A model generated the notes under the pieces. The model was given only the letters and a program-made list of their open reading frames with translations, was not told the origin of the DNA and did no database searches. Below, piece after piece: positions 8,367 to 18,500 of a DNA stretch of 29,584 bases. Position 1 is the stretch's first letter. Every line of letters begins with the position of its first letter. A program made the translations under genes and the position numbers. Source of the stretch: an uncultured Mogibacterium sp. (lineage in GTDB: Bacteria; Bacillota_A; Clostridia; Peptostreptococcales; Anaerovoracaceae). The stretch covers positions 1-29,584 of the forward strand of contig NZ_CALHTQ010000030.1 in the NCBI RefSeq assembly GCF_938039775.1, in the 5' to 3' direction.

Positions 8367-9353
8367 TTAATCTCTGTTACCCATTACCTTTTCCGGTTTT
8401 AAAATTCCATCTTGATTCATTCGGCAAGTCCCTAGGAAATCTCCATCTTCGCTGTAGAGTCTATATAGATCGTCGAACAAAGCAAGCTCATGACTAGACA
8501 TATTAATAGATTCTTCGCTCAGCTCTCCTCGTTCAGTGATAGGCTCTTTATCAGATGAAAAAGCTCTATAATACTTGCTCTCAATCAGCCTGCCATTAAA
8601 GTAAAATGGCTCACTTCCCCTTCTGAGCACTAGTTTTCTGAGGTTTACGATAGTCGACTCACCGCTCCGAATAATGCTATCGATTTCAGTTTCATTCATA
8701 TTCAGAACTTTGTCTAGGTCATATGCAGTCTCCTGTGTAAATACTCCACTTTTAGTCCTTACCAGACTAGTCATAGTTGCACCAACACCTAGAATTTCTC
8801 CTATTTCAGAACAAATACTCCTAATATAAGTACCTTTAGAGCAAGTAACTGTAAACGAAACTTTTTTTGATATGATATCTATAGACGTAAACGCAAATTT
8901 CATAATCTCTATCTGACGCTTCTTGGCTTCGATATCTATGTCCTGACCCTCGCGCGCATACTTATATAGCGGCTTACCGTTTACCTTGAGTGCCGAATAC
9001 TTGGGCGGAATCTGTGATATCGTGCCTCTATATCTGGCAGCAAGAGCCTCAACGTCTTGCACAGTAATACCAGTAACTTCGCGCTCATCTATAATCTCAC
9101 CCGTTATATCAAGTGTATCTGTAATCTTGCCAAGATCTAGCTCCGCTTCATAAGTCTTCCAATCGTGATCATAATACTCGATTAGTCTAGTGTCCTTACC
9201 GAAGCAAATGGGAAGAACTCCCGTCGCCATCGGATCGAGAGTCCCTGTGTGTCCTACTCGCTTGATTCCGAGCTTACGCCTAAGCCTAGCTACCACGTCA
9301 TGAGACGTGTAGCCCTCAGGTTTATTAATGTTTATAACACCGCTATTCTTCAT
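8367..9353 (-). CDS. truB: tRNA pseudouridine-55 synthase
   Basis: TruB makes pseudouridine 55 in the T-loop of elongator tRNAs. Evidence is NINKPEGYTSHDVV at the N-terminus and GHTGTLDPMATGVLP with the catalytic aspartate D40. The KLGKITDT-like region (here DLGKITDTLDITG) and the conserved CSKGTYIRSI segment follow. At 328 residues it is slightly longer than many TruB proteins. The extra length is in the C-terminal PUA-like part (about 240-328), which contains a Ser/Glu-rich insertion. The ATG overlaps the nrnA end by 11 bases. Confidence 0.97.
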   Translation of the reverse strand: MKNSGVININKPEGYTSHDVVARLRRKLGIKRVGHTGTLDPMATGVLPICFGKDTRLIEYYDHDWKTYEAELDLGKITDTLDITGEIIDEREVTGITVQDVEALAARYRGTISQIPPKYSALKVNGKPLYKYAREGQDIDIEAKKRQIEIMKFAFTSIDIISKKVSFTVTCSKGTYIRSICSEIGEILGVGATMTSLVRTKSGVFTQETAYDLDKVLNMNETEIDSIIRSGESTIVNLRKLVLRRGSEPFYFNGRLIESKYYRAFSSDKEPITERGELSEESINMSSHELALFDDLYRLYSEDGDFLGTCRMNQDGILKPEKVMGNRD

Positions 9354-10335
9354 CTATCGCCCTAACAAGCTCCGCTTCGAGAGCCTTTACTATCTCAACC
9401 TTTGCTTCGCTTATAGTGCCTTCAAAAGTTAGTCCTGCCGCACGAATATGGCCGCCGCCACCGTAGTTCTGTGCAACTCGGGCAACGTTCGCAAAAGACT
9501 TCGCACGTAGGCTAACTCTAACAGTCTTGTCATCAATCTCTTTGAGAATACACCCAATTTCCACTCCGTCTATGCTCATGAGCTTCTGAATCACACCGTC
9601 AGACTCATTCATCTCAGTGTCAGTTTCAGATAACAGCTCTTGCGTAACTGCTCCTGTTACTATCTGTCCGCCGGCATATACCTCCATATCAGAAACCACA
9701 CTTCCCTCAAGCTTAATTGAGCCGAGTGACTTTCTGTTATATAAGAGCTGCGTTATCTCATTACCATTAAATCCTGGGATTTCATATAGTTCACTGGCAA
9801 TTTTATGAGTTCTAGCAGTCGTATTTGAATGCTGAAAACTACCTGTATCCGTATTTATAGCCGCAAAGATACACTTCGCTACAGGCATAGTAACATCAGA
9901 GCCCATCTCACGGGCTATAAGGTAAATAAGTTCAGCAGTTGCAGCAGAGCTTGGCTCAACGATACCAAAATCGAAATCCGTATCATTCTCAGTAACACCA
10001 TGATGATCTATTACCGCATGATGCTTTGCTCTGTCAAAGACAATTCCTCTAGCACCAATTCTGCTTCTGCTACCGCAGTCCACGAGAATAGCAAGGTCAT
10101 ATTCATCAAACACGTCGTAATCGCGCGTAACCACACCGCTCTCCAGAAAATCTAAGTTACGAGGAGTTACATCATCGGCAAGTACATACACCTCTTTACC
10201 AAAGCCGCGTAGTACATGACATAGTGCAGCAGACGATCCAAGACAGTCTCCATCCATATTTACATGAGGAAAAATCAAAATCTTACTGTAATTTTGCAGC
10301 CTCTCAGCAATTTTCTTGTAAGTATTATTTGTCAT
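9343..10335 (-). CDS. nrnA: DHH/DHHA1 phosphoesterase NrnA (oligoribonuclease / pAp phosphatase)
   Basis: NrnA degrades short oligoribonucleotides and dephosphorylates 3'-phosphoadenosine 5'-phosphate. It replaces Orn in many Firmicutes. The 330-residue protein shows the ordered DHH motifs: HVNMDGDCLGS (24-34) supplying His and Asp ligands, DCGSRSRIG (86-94), IDHHG (109-113) and AAINTDTGSFQ. The C-terminal DHHA1 motif GGGGHIRAAG binds the substrate. All expected metal ligands appear present. The gene lies between rbfA and truB, its usual place in this operon. Confidence 0.95.
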   Translation of the reverse strand: MTNNTYKKIAERLQNYSKILIFPHVNMDGDCLGSSAALCHVLRGFGKEVYVLADDVTPRNLDFLESGVVTRDYDVFDEYDLAILVDCGSRSRIGARGIVFDRAKHHAVIDHHGVTENDTDFDFGIVEPSSAATAELIYLIAREMGSDVTMPVAKCIFAAINTDTGSFQHSNTTARTHKIASELYEIPGFNGNEITQLLYNRKSLGSIKLEGSVVSDMEVYAGGQIVTGAVTQELLSETDTEMNESDGVIQKLMSIDGVEIGCILKEIDDKTVRVSLRAKSFANVARVAQNYGGGGHIRAAGLTFEGTISEAKVEIVKALEAELVRAIDEE

Positions 10336-10340
10336 GTTGC

Positions 10341-10715
10341 TTATCTTTCTGGCTTATGTATCTCTTCGATTATCTCATCGATGTGTCTGCCGTATTCCAT
10401 CGATGAATCAAGCTTGAAGTTAAGCTCTGGAGCGTGTCTAAGCTTGATATCATGAGATATTTTAGTCCTAAATAGACCCTTTGCACTGTTAAATGCACTT
10501 AGAACCTCTTTACCAACTGCATTGCTGTCTTCACCGCTCAGTGTAAGAGGCGTGAAGAAGACGGTTGCATAGCTTCCGTCACTCGACACCTCAACAGCTG
10601 AAATGGTAATTATTCTTGCAGAAAGTCTTGGGTCCTTGATTCCATTAAGAAGATACCCTGAGATGCTCTTCTTAATTTCCTCTCCGAGTCTACCCTGTCT
10701 ATAATTCTTTCCCAT
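10341..10715 (-). CDS. rbfA: Ribosome-binding factor A
   Basis: RbfA assists late maturation of the 30S subunit and 16S rRNA 5'-end processing, and is linked to cold adaptation. The 124-residue protein has the normal size and the KH-like fold pattern. It contains RQGRLGEEIKKSIS (6-19), IKDPRLSARIITISAVEVSSD and a C-terminal RHAPELNFKLDSSMEYG, a family signature. The gene starts one base after the infB stop codon, with AGAGG upstream of its ATG, so it is probably translationally coupled to infB. Confidence 0.97.
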   Translation of the reverse strand: MGKNYRQGRLGEEIKKSISGYLLNGIKDPRLSARIITISAVEVSSDGSYATVFFTPLTLSGEDSNAVGKEVLSAFNSAKGLFRTKISHDIKLRHAPELNFKLDSSMEYGRHIDEIIEEIHKPER

Positions 10716-10716
10716 A

Positions 10717-13503
10717 TTACCTCTCTATTTCCACCATGTGGAAGCACTCGATAATATCCATTGGTTTGATATCATTGTAAGATTCAATTCCGATACCGCA
10801 CTCATAACCTTGAGCAACTTCCTTAGCATCATCCTTGAATCTACGTAGTGATGAAATCGTACCTTCATGGATAACGATACCATCTCTTACGAGACGAACC
10901 TGTGCGTTTCTTTTAACCTTACCCTCGACGATATAAGCACCACCGACAATTCCAAGGTTAGGAACCTTAAAGGTCTCTCTAATCTCCGCCTTTCCGAGAA
11001 TCTCCTCCTTATATTCAGGATCGAGCATACCCTTCATAGCATTCTGGACATCATCAATTATGTCATAAATTACGCGGTAAGTTCTGATTTCAATTTCAGC
11101 ATCATCCGCACGAGTCTGAACTGCAGTAGTTGGTCTAACGTTAAATCCAATAATAATAGCACCCGAAGTTTCAGCGAGCATTACGTCAGACTCTGTAACT
11201 GTACCTACGCCAGAGTGTATTACATTAACTCTTACATCATCAGTATCGAGTTTCTCAAGCGATGAGATGATTGCGCCAACTGAACCCTGAACATCTCCCT
11301 TGATGATTAGGTTGAGTTCCTTTGTCTCTCCCTCCTGAATCTGAGAGAATAACTTCTCGAGAGTAGTGCTTGCATTCTTAGCCAGCACATCCTCTCTCAT
11401 CTTCTCCTGTCTGCTTTCGGCAATCTCTCTAGCTATCTTGTCATCCTTAACAGCGTTGAACGAGTCACCCGCCATAGGAACATCTGAAAGTCCAAGAATT
11501 TCAACTGGTGTAGCAGGTAAAGCCTTTCTGATAGACTCTCCCTTGAAGTTAGTCATAACCCTGATTTTACCAGAAGTTGTACCAGCAACTACGCTCTGTC
11601 CAGCCTTTAAAGTTCCGTTTGTTACAAGAAGTGTCGCGATAGGGCCCTTGCTCTTATCGAGCCTTGCCTCGATTACAGTACCCATAGCAAGTCTATCTGG
11701 ATTTGCACGGAGCTCGAGAACTTCGGCCTGAAGAAGAATCATTTCTAAGAGGTCAGTAATTCCCTCGCCCTGCTTAGCTGATACTGGAACACTGATTACA
11801 TCTCCACCCCAATCCTCAACTAGCACGCCATGATCTGCGAGGTCCTTCTTAACTCTGTCAAGGTTAGCACCTGGCTTATCTATCTTGTTGATAGCAACAA
11901 TCATCGGAACGTTAGCAGCCTTTGCGTGGCTTATAGACTCTATAGTCTGTGGCTTTACACTATCGTCAGCAGCAACTACTAGTACAGCTATGTCTGTAAC
12001 CTGAGCTCCACGAGCACGCATTGTAGTAAACGCTTCGTGTCCAGGTGTATCAAGGAATACGATTTTCTTGCCGTTAATCTTAACCTCTGAAGCACCGATG
12101 TGCTGCGTAATACCACCGGACTCACCAGCGGTTACGTTAGTATTTCTAATGGCGTCGAGAAGTGACGTCTTACCATGGTCAACGTGACCCATTACAGTGA
12201 TGATTGGTGCACGATGCTTTAGTTCGCTCTCTTTGTCCTCATGTAGATCAAGACCTTCTTCAACTACCTCTTCCTTTTCTTCTGCAACTACAACCTGCAT
12301 ACCGAGGTCTTCTCCAAGCATCTCAACAGTATCCTTGTCGAGTGTCTGGTTTACAGTAGCCATAATGCCAAGCTTCATGAGTGACATAATAATCTTACTC
12401 ACGGAAATTTCAGCCTGTTCAGCTAGCCCTGCAACAGTAATTGGAACAGTTACAGCAACCGCACCTTCTGGTAGCAGCTCTTCAATCTCGATTTCTGGCT
12501 CAGCAACCTTTGGTGCCTTCTTCTTTCTATGCTTAACCTGCTTCTCGAGATTTCTCTCATCGAAGAAGCGTGACTTACCGTTCTTACCTTCGCTACGCTT
12601 CTCGTGCTTGAACTTATCTCTGTCCTTGTCTTTATCTTTGTCAAAGAACTTCTTACTCTTGCCCTTTGTCTGTGGCTTGTCTGCAACTATAGCATCCGTT
12701 GCTGAAGAACTCTGAGACCTACCCGAGCTTCTGCTCTGTTTAGATTCAGCATTTCTACTACTATGTCCGTCTCTCTTATCGTTCTTTCTGCCGCTACGTT
12801 CGTCCTTCTTAGAGTCTTTGCGTCCGTCCTTATCAGTAGGCTTCTTGCGAGCAGGCTTTGGCTCTTCCTTTGGAGCAGAAGAAGCATCGAAAATCTTCTT
12901 AAAGCGCATAGGCTTGTTCGGAGCATTTTCGTATGACTCTTCTTTCTTTTCCGCTTTCTTCTCTAGCTCCTTAGCCTTATCCTCAGTCTTTGCTGGCTGA
13001 ACATCAGTCTTTTCAACACTATTTTCAGTTGATTCTTTGTCTGACTTCTTTTTTCCCTTTTGTTCTTTAGCTACTTCAGCAGGCTTTTCCTTTGCAGTAG
13101 CTTTCTTCTTTGTAGTCTTTGACTTGTGCTCCTCACCTTCATTCTTCGCTTCTGCTTTTACCTCGGCCTCTGCTGCTACCTTTACTTCAGCCTTAACTTC
13201 TGCTTCAGCATCTGCTGGCTCTTCCTTACGTGGCATAGGCTTTCCAGCAGGTGCCTTTGGCTTATGCGCAAAGTCCTTACTAATTATCGGTACGGCCTTA
13301 ATCTTAGGCTTGTTGCTATTCTTATCGGATTTTGAATCCAGCCCCTTAAGTTTGCTTATTGTATCATTCAATCTATCAGCATCATTCTGAGCAAGATTTG
13401 TGCGTTCCGACTTCACCTCGATGCCCATCGTATCAGCTGCTTTCTTAATTTCCTGATATGACACACCGAGCTCTGTCATCAGCTCATTTACTTTTTTCGT
13501 CAT
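10717..13503 (-). CDS. infB: Translation initiation factor IF-2
   Basis: IF-2 is the GTPase that brings initiator fMet-tRNA to the 30S subunit and promotes subunit joining. The 928-residue protein has an IF2_N helical motif (1-50) and a very long low-complexity linker (about 55-335) rich in Lys, Glu, Ala and Asp, including alternating KD/RD residues near 288-297. A second IF2_N module (347-405) precedes the G domain with GHVDHGKT (439-446), DTPGH (485-489) and NKID (539-542), then the beta-barrel and fMet-tRNA-binding domains. The ATG at 13503 has AAGGAGG upstream, overlapping the rnpM stop. The large opposite-strand reading frames over the linker are composition artefacts. Confidence 0.98.
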   Translation of the reverse strand: MTKKVNELMTELGVSYQEIKKAADTMGIEVKSERTNLAQNDADRLNDTISKLKGLDSKSDKNSNKPKIKAVPIISKDFAHKPKAPAGKPMPRKEEPADAEAEVKAEVKVAAEAEVKAEAKNEGEEHKSKTTKKKATAKEKPAEVAKEQKGKKKSDKESTENSVEKTDVQPAKTEDKAKELEKKAEKKEESYENAPNKPMRFKKIFDASSAPKEEPKPARKKPTDKDGRKDSKKDERSGRKNDKRDGHSSRNAESKQSRSSGRSQSSSATDAIVADKPQTKGKSKKFFDKDKDKDRDKFKHEKRSEGKNGKSRFFDERNLEKQVKHRKKKAPKVAEPEIEIEELLPEGAVAVTVPITVAGLAEQAEISVSKIIMSLMKLGIMATVNQTLDKDTVEMLGEDLGMQVVVAEEKEEVVEEGLDLHEDKESELKHRAPIITVMGHVDHGKTSLLDAIRNTNVTAGESGGITQHIGASEVKINGKKIVFLDTPGHEAFTTMRARGAQVTDIAVLVVAADDSVKPQTIESISHAKAANVPMIVAINKIDKPGANLDRVKKDLADHGVLVEDWGGDVISVPVSAKQGEGITDLLEMILLQAEVLELRANPDRLAMGTVIEARLDKSKGPIATLLVTNGTLKAGQSVVAGTTSGKIRVMTNFKGESIRKALPATPVEILGLSDVPMAGDSFNAVKDDKIAREIAESRQEKMREDVLAKNASTTLEKLFSQIQEGETKELNLIIKGDVQGSVGAIISSLEKLDTDDVRVNVIHSGVGTVTESDVMLAETSGAIIIGFNVRPTTAVQTRADDAEIEIRTYRVIYDIIDDVQNAMKGMLDPEYKEEILGKAEIRETFKVPNLGIVGGAYIVEGKVKRNAQVRLVRDGIVIHEGTISSLRRFKDDAKEVAQGYECGIGIESYNDIKPMDIIECFHMVEIER

Positions 13504-13506
13504 CCG

Positions 13507-13785
13507 CTACCTCCTTATTTTCTCCAGCATCTTGTCTAGTAGCTCATCAAGGCTCTTATCATCAATGGCCCTTTTGTAAGCTCTGTTAAATGCTCTATTC
13601 TTACGGGCAGAGTCTATGCATGATTCGTTTTTACATAAGTAAACGCCTCTGCCTTCATCATTTCCCGTTGTATCTTCATAGATTTCCACACCACGGCATG
13701 TAAATCTAAACATTTCTCCCTTTGGATGTGACTTTCTACATCCAATGCATCTGCGCATTGGCTCTCTGCTATCGTTAAGAGCCAT
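13507..13785 (-). CDS. rnpM: RNase P modulator RnpM (YlxR family)
   Basis: This 92-residue member of the YlxR/DUF448 family has RRCIGCRKSHPKGEMFRF (11-28) and the hallmark GRGVYLC (45-51), and it ends in a basic helical tail. The B. subtilis homologue has been described as an RNase P modulator, so the function here is inferred by homology. The gene starts two bases after the nusA stop codon and precedes infB directly. The L7Ae-type ylxQ gene often found between them is missing. Confidence 0.93.
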   Translation of the reverse strand: MALNDSREPMRRCIGCRKSHPKGEMFRFTCRGVEIYEDTTGNDEGRGVYLCKNESCIDSARKNRAFNRAYKRAIDDKSLDELLDKMLEKIRR

Positions 13786-13787
13786 CT

Positions 13788-14957
13788 TTATGCTTCCGCA
13801 TCTACGTCAGTAGCTTCCTTCCCAAGAAGCTCTGTAGTAGCTAGCTCTTCGTCGATTATAGCTTCAACTTCAGCCTCATCCTGGTCTTCATATTCATCAA
13901 AATCAAATCCGCTATCCTCTAGCTGAGACTTGCTCTTGATATCTATCTTCCAACCACTAACTCTAGCAGCTAGTCTTACATTCTGACCTTCTCTACCGAT
14001 TGCGAGTGATAGCTGCTGTTCTGGAACTACAGCAGTTGCCATCTTTTCCTTCTCACTGATGTAGTTGATGTATACGCCCTCAACCTCTGCTGGTCTTAGT
14101 ACGTTACTGATTAAAACTGCAGGATCCTCATCCCACACGATGATATCGATCTTCTCTCCGAAGAGCTCATCAACTATATTCTGTACTCTTGTACCTCTGT
14201 TACCAACACATGCACCAACTGGATCTACGTTTTCATCGTGTGAGTACACAGCAATCTTAGTTCGAGATCCTGCCTCACGAGCAATTCCCTTAATCTCTAC
14301 TGTACCGTCAGATATTTCAGGAACTTCGAGCTCAAATAGTCTTCTTACCAGGCCTGGGTGCGATCTCGATAGGAATATCTGTGGTCCCTTTGTAGCCTTC
14401 TTAACGTCGATAACGTAAACCTTGATTCTATCACCGACGTTAAATGATTCAGTCTTTACCTGCTCAGATAGTGGTAGAATACCCTCTGAATTTCCAACAG
14501 AGAGGAACATTGTTCCGTTGTTAATTCTCTCAATTTTAGCAGTTATAATCTCACCCTGCTTGTTAACGAACTCATCGTATGAATTGCGTCTCTCTGCCTC
14601 TCTAATTCTCTGCACAACTACCTGTTTCGCCGTCTGAGCAGCAATACGTCCGAAGTCTTTAGGGTCAACCTGATATTCAATAACATCACCGACCTCATAT
14701 CTCTCATCGTATGATCTAGCCTCTTCAAGCGAAACTTCCATCATATCGTCTTCTACTTCTTCGACAACTTCCTTGCTCATTAGAACAAGCACTTCTCCAT
14801 CTTCGCGATCGACTAATACTCTTACATTTGGATAATTTCCGTAGTTTTTCTTGTAAGCAAGTTCTACAGCATCTTCAATCGCAGTGATAATGTCCTCTTT
14901 TGAAATGTTTTTCTCACGTTCTAGTTCAGTGAGAGCATCCAAAAACTCTTTGTTCAT
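13788..14957 (-). CDS. nusA: Transcription termination/antitermination factor NusA
   Basis: NusA binds RNA polymerase and nascent RNA and modulates pausing, intrinsic termination and antitermination. The 389-residue Gram-positive-length protein has the N-terminal polymerase-binding domain (1-125, beginning MNKEFLDALTELEREKNISK) and an S1 domain (about 134-200). Two KH domains follow: one around GIAREAGSRTKIAV and DPVGACVGNRGTRVQNI, the other around VPEQQLSLAIGREGQNVRLAARVSG. An acidic tail (350-389) is present. It lacks the enterobacterial C-terminal AR repeats, as usual in Firmicutes. TAGGAGG precedes the ATG. It follows rimP by nine bases. Confidence 0.98.
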   Translation of the reverse strand: MNKEFLDALTELEREKNISKEDIITAIEDAVELAYKKNYGNYPNVRVLVDREDGEVLVLMSKEVVEEVEDDMMEVSLEEARSYDERYEVGDVIEYQVDPKDFGRIAAQTAKQVVVQRIREAERRNSYDEFVNKQGEIITAKIERINNGTMFLSVGNSEGILPLSEQVKTESFNVGDRIKVYVIDVKKATKGPQIFLSRSHPGLVRRLFELEVPEISDGTVEIKGIAREAGSRTKIAVYSHDENVDPVGACVGNRGTRVQNIVDELFGEKIDIIVWDEDPAVLISNVLRPAEVEGVYINYISEKEKMATAVVPEQQLSLAIGREGQNVRLAARVSGWKIDIKSKSQLEDSGFDFDEYEDQDEAEVEAIIDEELATTELLGKEATDVDAEA

Positions 14958-14966
14958 CGAATCCTC

Positions 14967-15443
14967 CTAAAATATTACTGCTAAGTTAATCTTGGAAATC
15001 TGTTCTGTCGGTATTCCGACTTCACGATTCTCTATCTCTATAGTTACTTCATCAGCTGTCTTACCAATCAAGGTACCAACGAACTCTTTGTTGCCATCGA
15101 TTGCTTTATACAGCTTAACCTCAACCTCTCTGCCAGCAAATCTCTCAAAGTCAGAAGGTTTAATAAGTTCTCTATCAAGTCCCGGCGAGGAAACCTCTAG
15201 AGTGTAGCTTCTCTCGATAAAATCTTCTTCATCGAGCTTGTCGCTAAGAAAGCGAGTAACTTCTTCGCACTCATTGATATCTACATACTCTGTCTCACAG
15301 CAAGCGGGTTTATCAAGGTATACGCGAAGTTTCCATTCCTTGCCTTCCTTCTTGTACTCAATATTGTATATCTCAAGTTCTTTACCTGTAAGATATTCGG
15401 TTAGCAAGTCTTCAATCCTTGTACTAACATCTTGTTTAGCCAT
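14967..15443 (-). CDS. rimP: Ribosome maturation factor RimP
   Basis: RimP is needed for early 30S subunit assembly. The 158-residue protein has the two-domain DUF150 layout. The N-terminal alpha/beta domain covers about 1-90, with the LDKP...DINECEEVTRFLSD region and the family motif YTLEVSSPGLDRELIK near residues 81-96. A C-terminal SH3-like domain follows, containing GREVEVKLYKAIDGNKEFVGTL. GGGAGG lies just before the ATG. It is the first gene of the nusA-infB operon, downstream of a candidate promoter and a leader hairpin. Confidence 0.96.
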   Translation of the reverse strand: MAKQDVSTRIEDLLTEYLTGKELEIYNIEYKKEGKEWKLRVYLDKPACCETEYVDINECEEVTRFLSDKLDEEDFIERSYTLEVSSPGLDRELIKPSDFERFAGREVEVKLYKAIDGNKEFVGTLIGKTADEVTIEIENREVGIPTEQISKINLAVIF

Positions 15444-15474
15444 AATTCCTCCCGGAAAAAGTCATAACATAAGT

Positions 15475-15500
15475 GAAAGAGTGGGTTGCCCCACTCTTTC
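15475..15500 (-). terminator. Hairpin between polC and rimP (terminator or leader attenuator)
   Basis: This is an 11-bp perfect inverted repeat, GAAAGAGTGGG / CCCACTCTTTC, with a 4-base loop. One further G-C and one G-U pair may extend it. The U-tract downstream on the minus strand is weak and delayed (ACTTATGTTATGACTTTTT). It lies downstream of the candidate rimP promoter, so it would end polC transcripts and also sit in the rimP leader. Confidence 0.75.
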
Positions 15501-15520
15501 GCTCTTTAACGTTCGGTAGT

Positions 15521-15549
15521 ATGATATCACAGAACCCTACAAATAGCAA
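15521..15549 (-). promoter_or_regulatory. Candidate sigma-A promoter of the rimP-nusA-infB operon
   Basis: On the minus strand, TTGCTA (15544-15549; 4 of 6 matches to the -35) is 17 bases from TATCAT (15521-15526; 5 of 6 matches to the -10). The -10 is preceded by TGA, an extended -10 (TGn). It overlaps only the few bases after the polC stop codon. The predicted start is near 15514, which puts the 15475-15500 hairpin at the beginning of the leader. Confidence 0.6.
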
Positions 15550-15555
15550 GTTTTT

Positions 15556-18500
15556 CTACATTTCAAATATTGATACCTGAGCGCTATTTGGTAGATTATC
15601 AAACACTCCACAAGCCTTAAGATCTTCGATGTTGGTACTAGAGAGCTTAGTCTTTCTTTGAACTTCATCTATTGATAGGAAAGGTCCCTCTTTATATGCT
15701 TCAGCAAGCGAGATTGCCGCGCTTCGGCCAACTCCCGATACTGCCATAAAAGGTATCTTGATCTTGTCGTCAACTACATTAAACATGCAAGGATCAGAAA
15801 CTCCTAGCTCTGGAAGCGAGAACTCGCACCCTCTAGAAAGTAGTTCATATATAACTTCATAAACTACCTTGAGCTCCTTTTTCTTGGCCGCACTCGTATC
15901 ATCATCCTCTGAATTCAGCGAATTTAGAGCTATCTTAGCCGCCTCAACACCACCCCTTGCTACATTTACATCGAAGTTATCAATTTTGGTTGACAACCAC
16001 GCACAGTAGAAAGCACTTGGATAGTAAACCTTAAACCATGCCATTCTAAGAGCCATCATTACATATGCCGCAGCATGCGCTCTAGGAAATAGATACTTTA
16101 AAGTCCTGCAAGACTCAACATACCAATCAGGAACACCGTGTTCCTTCATTATGTCGAGCTCTTCTTGTTTAAGCTCTTTGTTTTTTCGTACATCCTCCAT
16201 GATTTTGAAGGCATTGCTCTTGTCTACACCTCTGATCATCAGATAGTTCATTATGTCATCTCGACATGAAATCAGCTCGTCGATAGTCGCTATTTTATTC
16301 TTGATAAGATCTTCAGCATTGTTAGTCCATACGTCGGTACCGTGTGAGAAACCGGAGATTTTGATTAGAGCAGAGATAGTCTGCGGTTTAATCGCATCAA
16401 GCATGCCTCTAGTAAAATTAGTGCCGAATTCAGGTATCCCATAGGTACCATGCTTAAAATCATACTCGTCAGGATCTACTATATTGAGTGCATCGATAGA
16501 TGTGAATATGCTGAGTGTCTTCTTGTCAGCAATATCAATTCCCAGAGGATCAACCCCCGTCATATCCTGTAGATGCCTGATCATCTGCGGCACATCATGT
16601 CCTAGGATGTCGAGCTTGAGTAGGTTCTTGTCTATCTTATGATAGTCAAAATGAGTCGTAATAAACTCTGCATCTCTGTTGTTAGCAGGTTTCTGCACTG
16701 GACAAAATTCAAATATTTCTCTATCGGCAGGAACTACTATAATACCTCCTGGATGCTGTCCCGTAGTTCGTTTAGTACCCGTACATCCGTTTGCTAGTAT
16801 GAGCTCCTCTGAGTTCGAAAATTTCTTTCCTGTGTTCTCTTCGTATTTCTTTACATATCCAAAAGCAGTTTTCTCGGCAATAGTTGCAACCGTTCCGGCT
16901 TTAAATATATTCTCTTCACCGAAAATTTCGCCCACGAACTTATGTGCAACAGGCTGATATTCACCAGCAAAGTTGAGGTCTATATCTGGCTCCTTGTCTC
17001 CGTTAAATCCAAGAAAGGTTGCAAACGGAATATTGAGCCCATTTTTATCCATGTCAGTACCGCACTTTTCACACACCCTGTCAGGCATATCAAAGCCTGT
17101 ATCATACTTATCAAGATGCTCTGTGAACTTTAGGTTGTGGCATTTAGGACATATGTAATGTGGCTCAAGCGGATTAACCTCGGTTATTCCTGCCATTGTG
17201 GCAGCAAACGATGAACCAACGGAACCTCGGCTGCCTACAAGGTAGCCATCTTTATTTGATTTTTCAACGAGAAGCTGCGCAGCTACGTACATCACAGCAT
17301 ACCCATTACTGATAATGGAATTTAGTTCAGTATCAAGCCTCTCAAGAACTCTTTCAGGTATAGGATCGCCATATATGCTCTTAGCTCTGTCATAGCATGA
17401 CTTTCTGAGAGTCTCATCAGCACCCTCAATACTTGGTGGGCACTTCTCATCAGGAACAGGCTGAAACTCCTCCGTCATAGATGCGATGAGGTTTGTATTG
17501 TCAATGACTATTTCCTTGGCCCTGTTACCCAGGTATTCAAACTCTTTGAGCATTTCAGCAGTGGTTCTCAGATATAGCGAATTTGAATTTGTATCGTTAA
17601 ATCCAACCATCGACATGACGATATTACGGTAGATTGCAGACTCCTTATCTGGATAATGTGAGTCTGTGGTTGCCACTACAGGTTTTCCAAGTTTATCCCC
17701 GATTTCGACTATCTTCATATTCATATCGATAAGATCTTGTTTGCTCGTTACGTGAGGATATCTATCACTATTAATCAGAAAGTGGTTATTCCCAAGCGGT
17801 TGAATCTCAAGGTAGTCATAATAAGATGCAATTTTGAGTAGCTCATCATCAGAAGCACCTTTAAGCACCGCCTGAAATACCTCACCAGCCTCACACGCAC
17901 TTCCGATAATCAGCCCTTCCTTATACTTATCGAGAACTTTCCTAGGAAGCTGTGGCCTTCTATAGAAATAGTCGATATGGGTATAAGAAACTATCTTGTA
18001 GAGATTTTTAAGTCCCGTCAGATTCTTCGCTATAAGTATGATATGGTATGTGTTTCTCTTCTTGCTCAGATTGATGTTTCCGTTCTCATCATATGCATCA
18101 TCATCTGGGTATAGATATCCTTCCATACCATACAAAATCTTAATATTTTTGCCATTCTTAGCTAGTTTCTTTGCAGTATTTGCTGCATCTGGAAACGATT
18201 GAACTACTCCATGGTCAGTTATTGCAATCGCCGGCTGTCCCCAGTCTGCGGCTTGCTTAACCATTTTTTCTACATCGTTAAAGCCGTCATTTTCACTCAT
18301 TCTCGTATGAGCATGTAACTCAACTCGTTTCTGTCCTTCGTAAGTTTCTTTTCTGGTGTGTTTTACCGCCTTGTTGATGCTGTTTGCAATCATGACATTT
18401 TCATGAATATATTCATCGTATCTTATATCTCCCTGAGCAATTATCTCCTCACCCTTTGATATAGATTCGATAACATTATCGTAGTCTTGTTTGCTCTTGA

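Noticed and set aside
12197..12715. A 172-codon plus-strand reading frame opposite infB
   Set aside because: It mirrors the Lys/Glu/Asp-rich IF-2 linker and gives a Ser/Leu-rich product without any family feature or ribosome site. It is a codon-composition shadow.
12600..13300. Low-complexity stretch considered as a possible repeat or recombination region
   Set aside because: It is the in-frame charged linker of IF-2. The repetition is at amino-acid level and typical of the protein.
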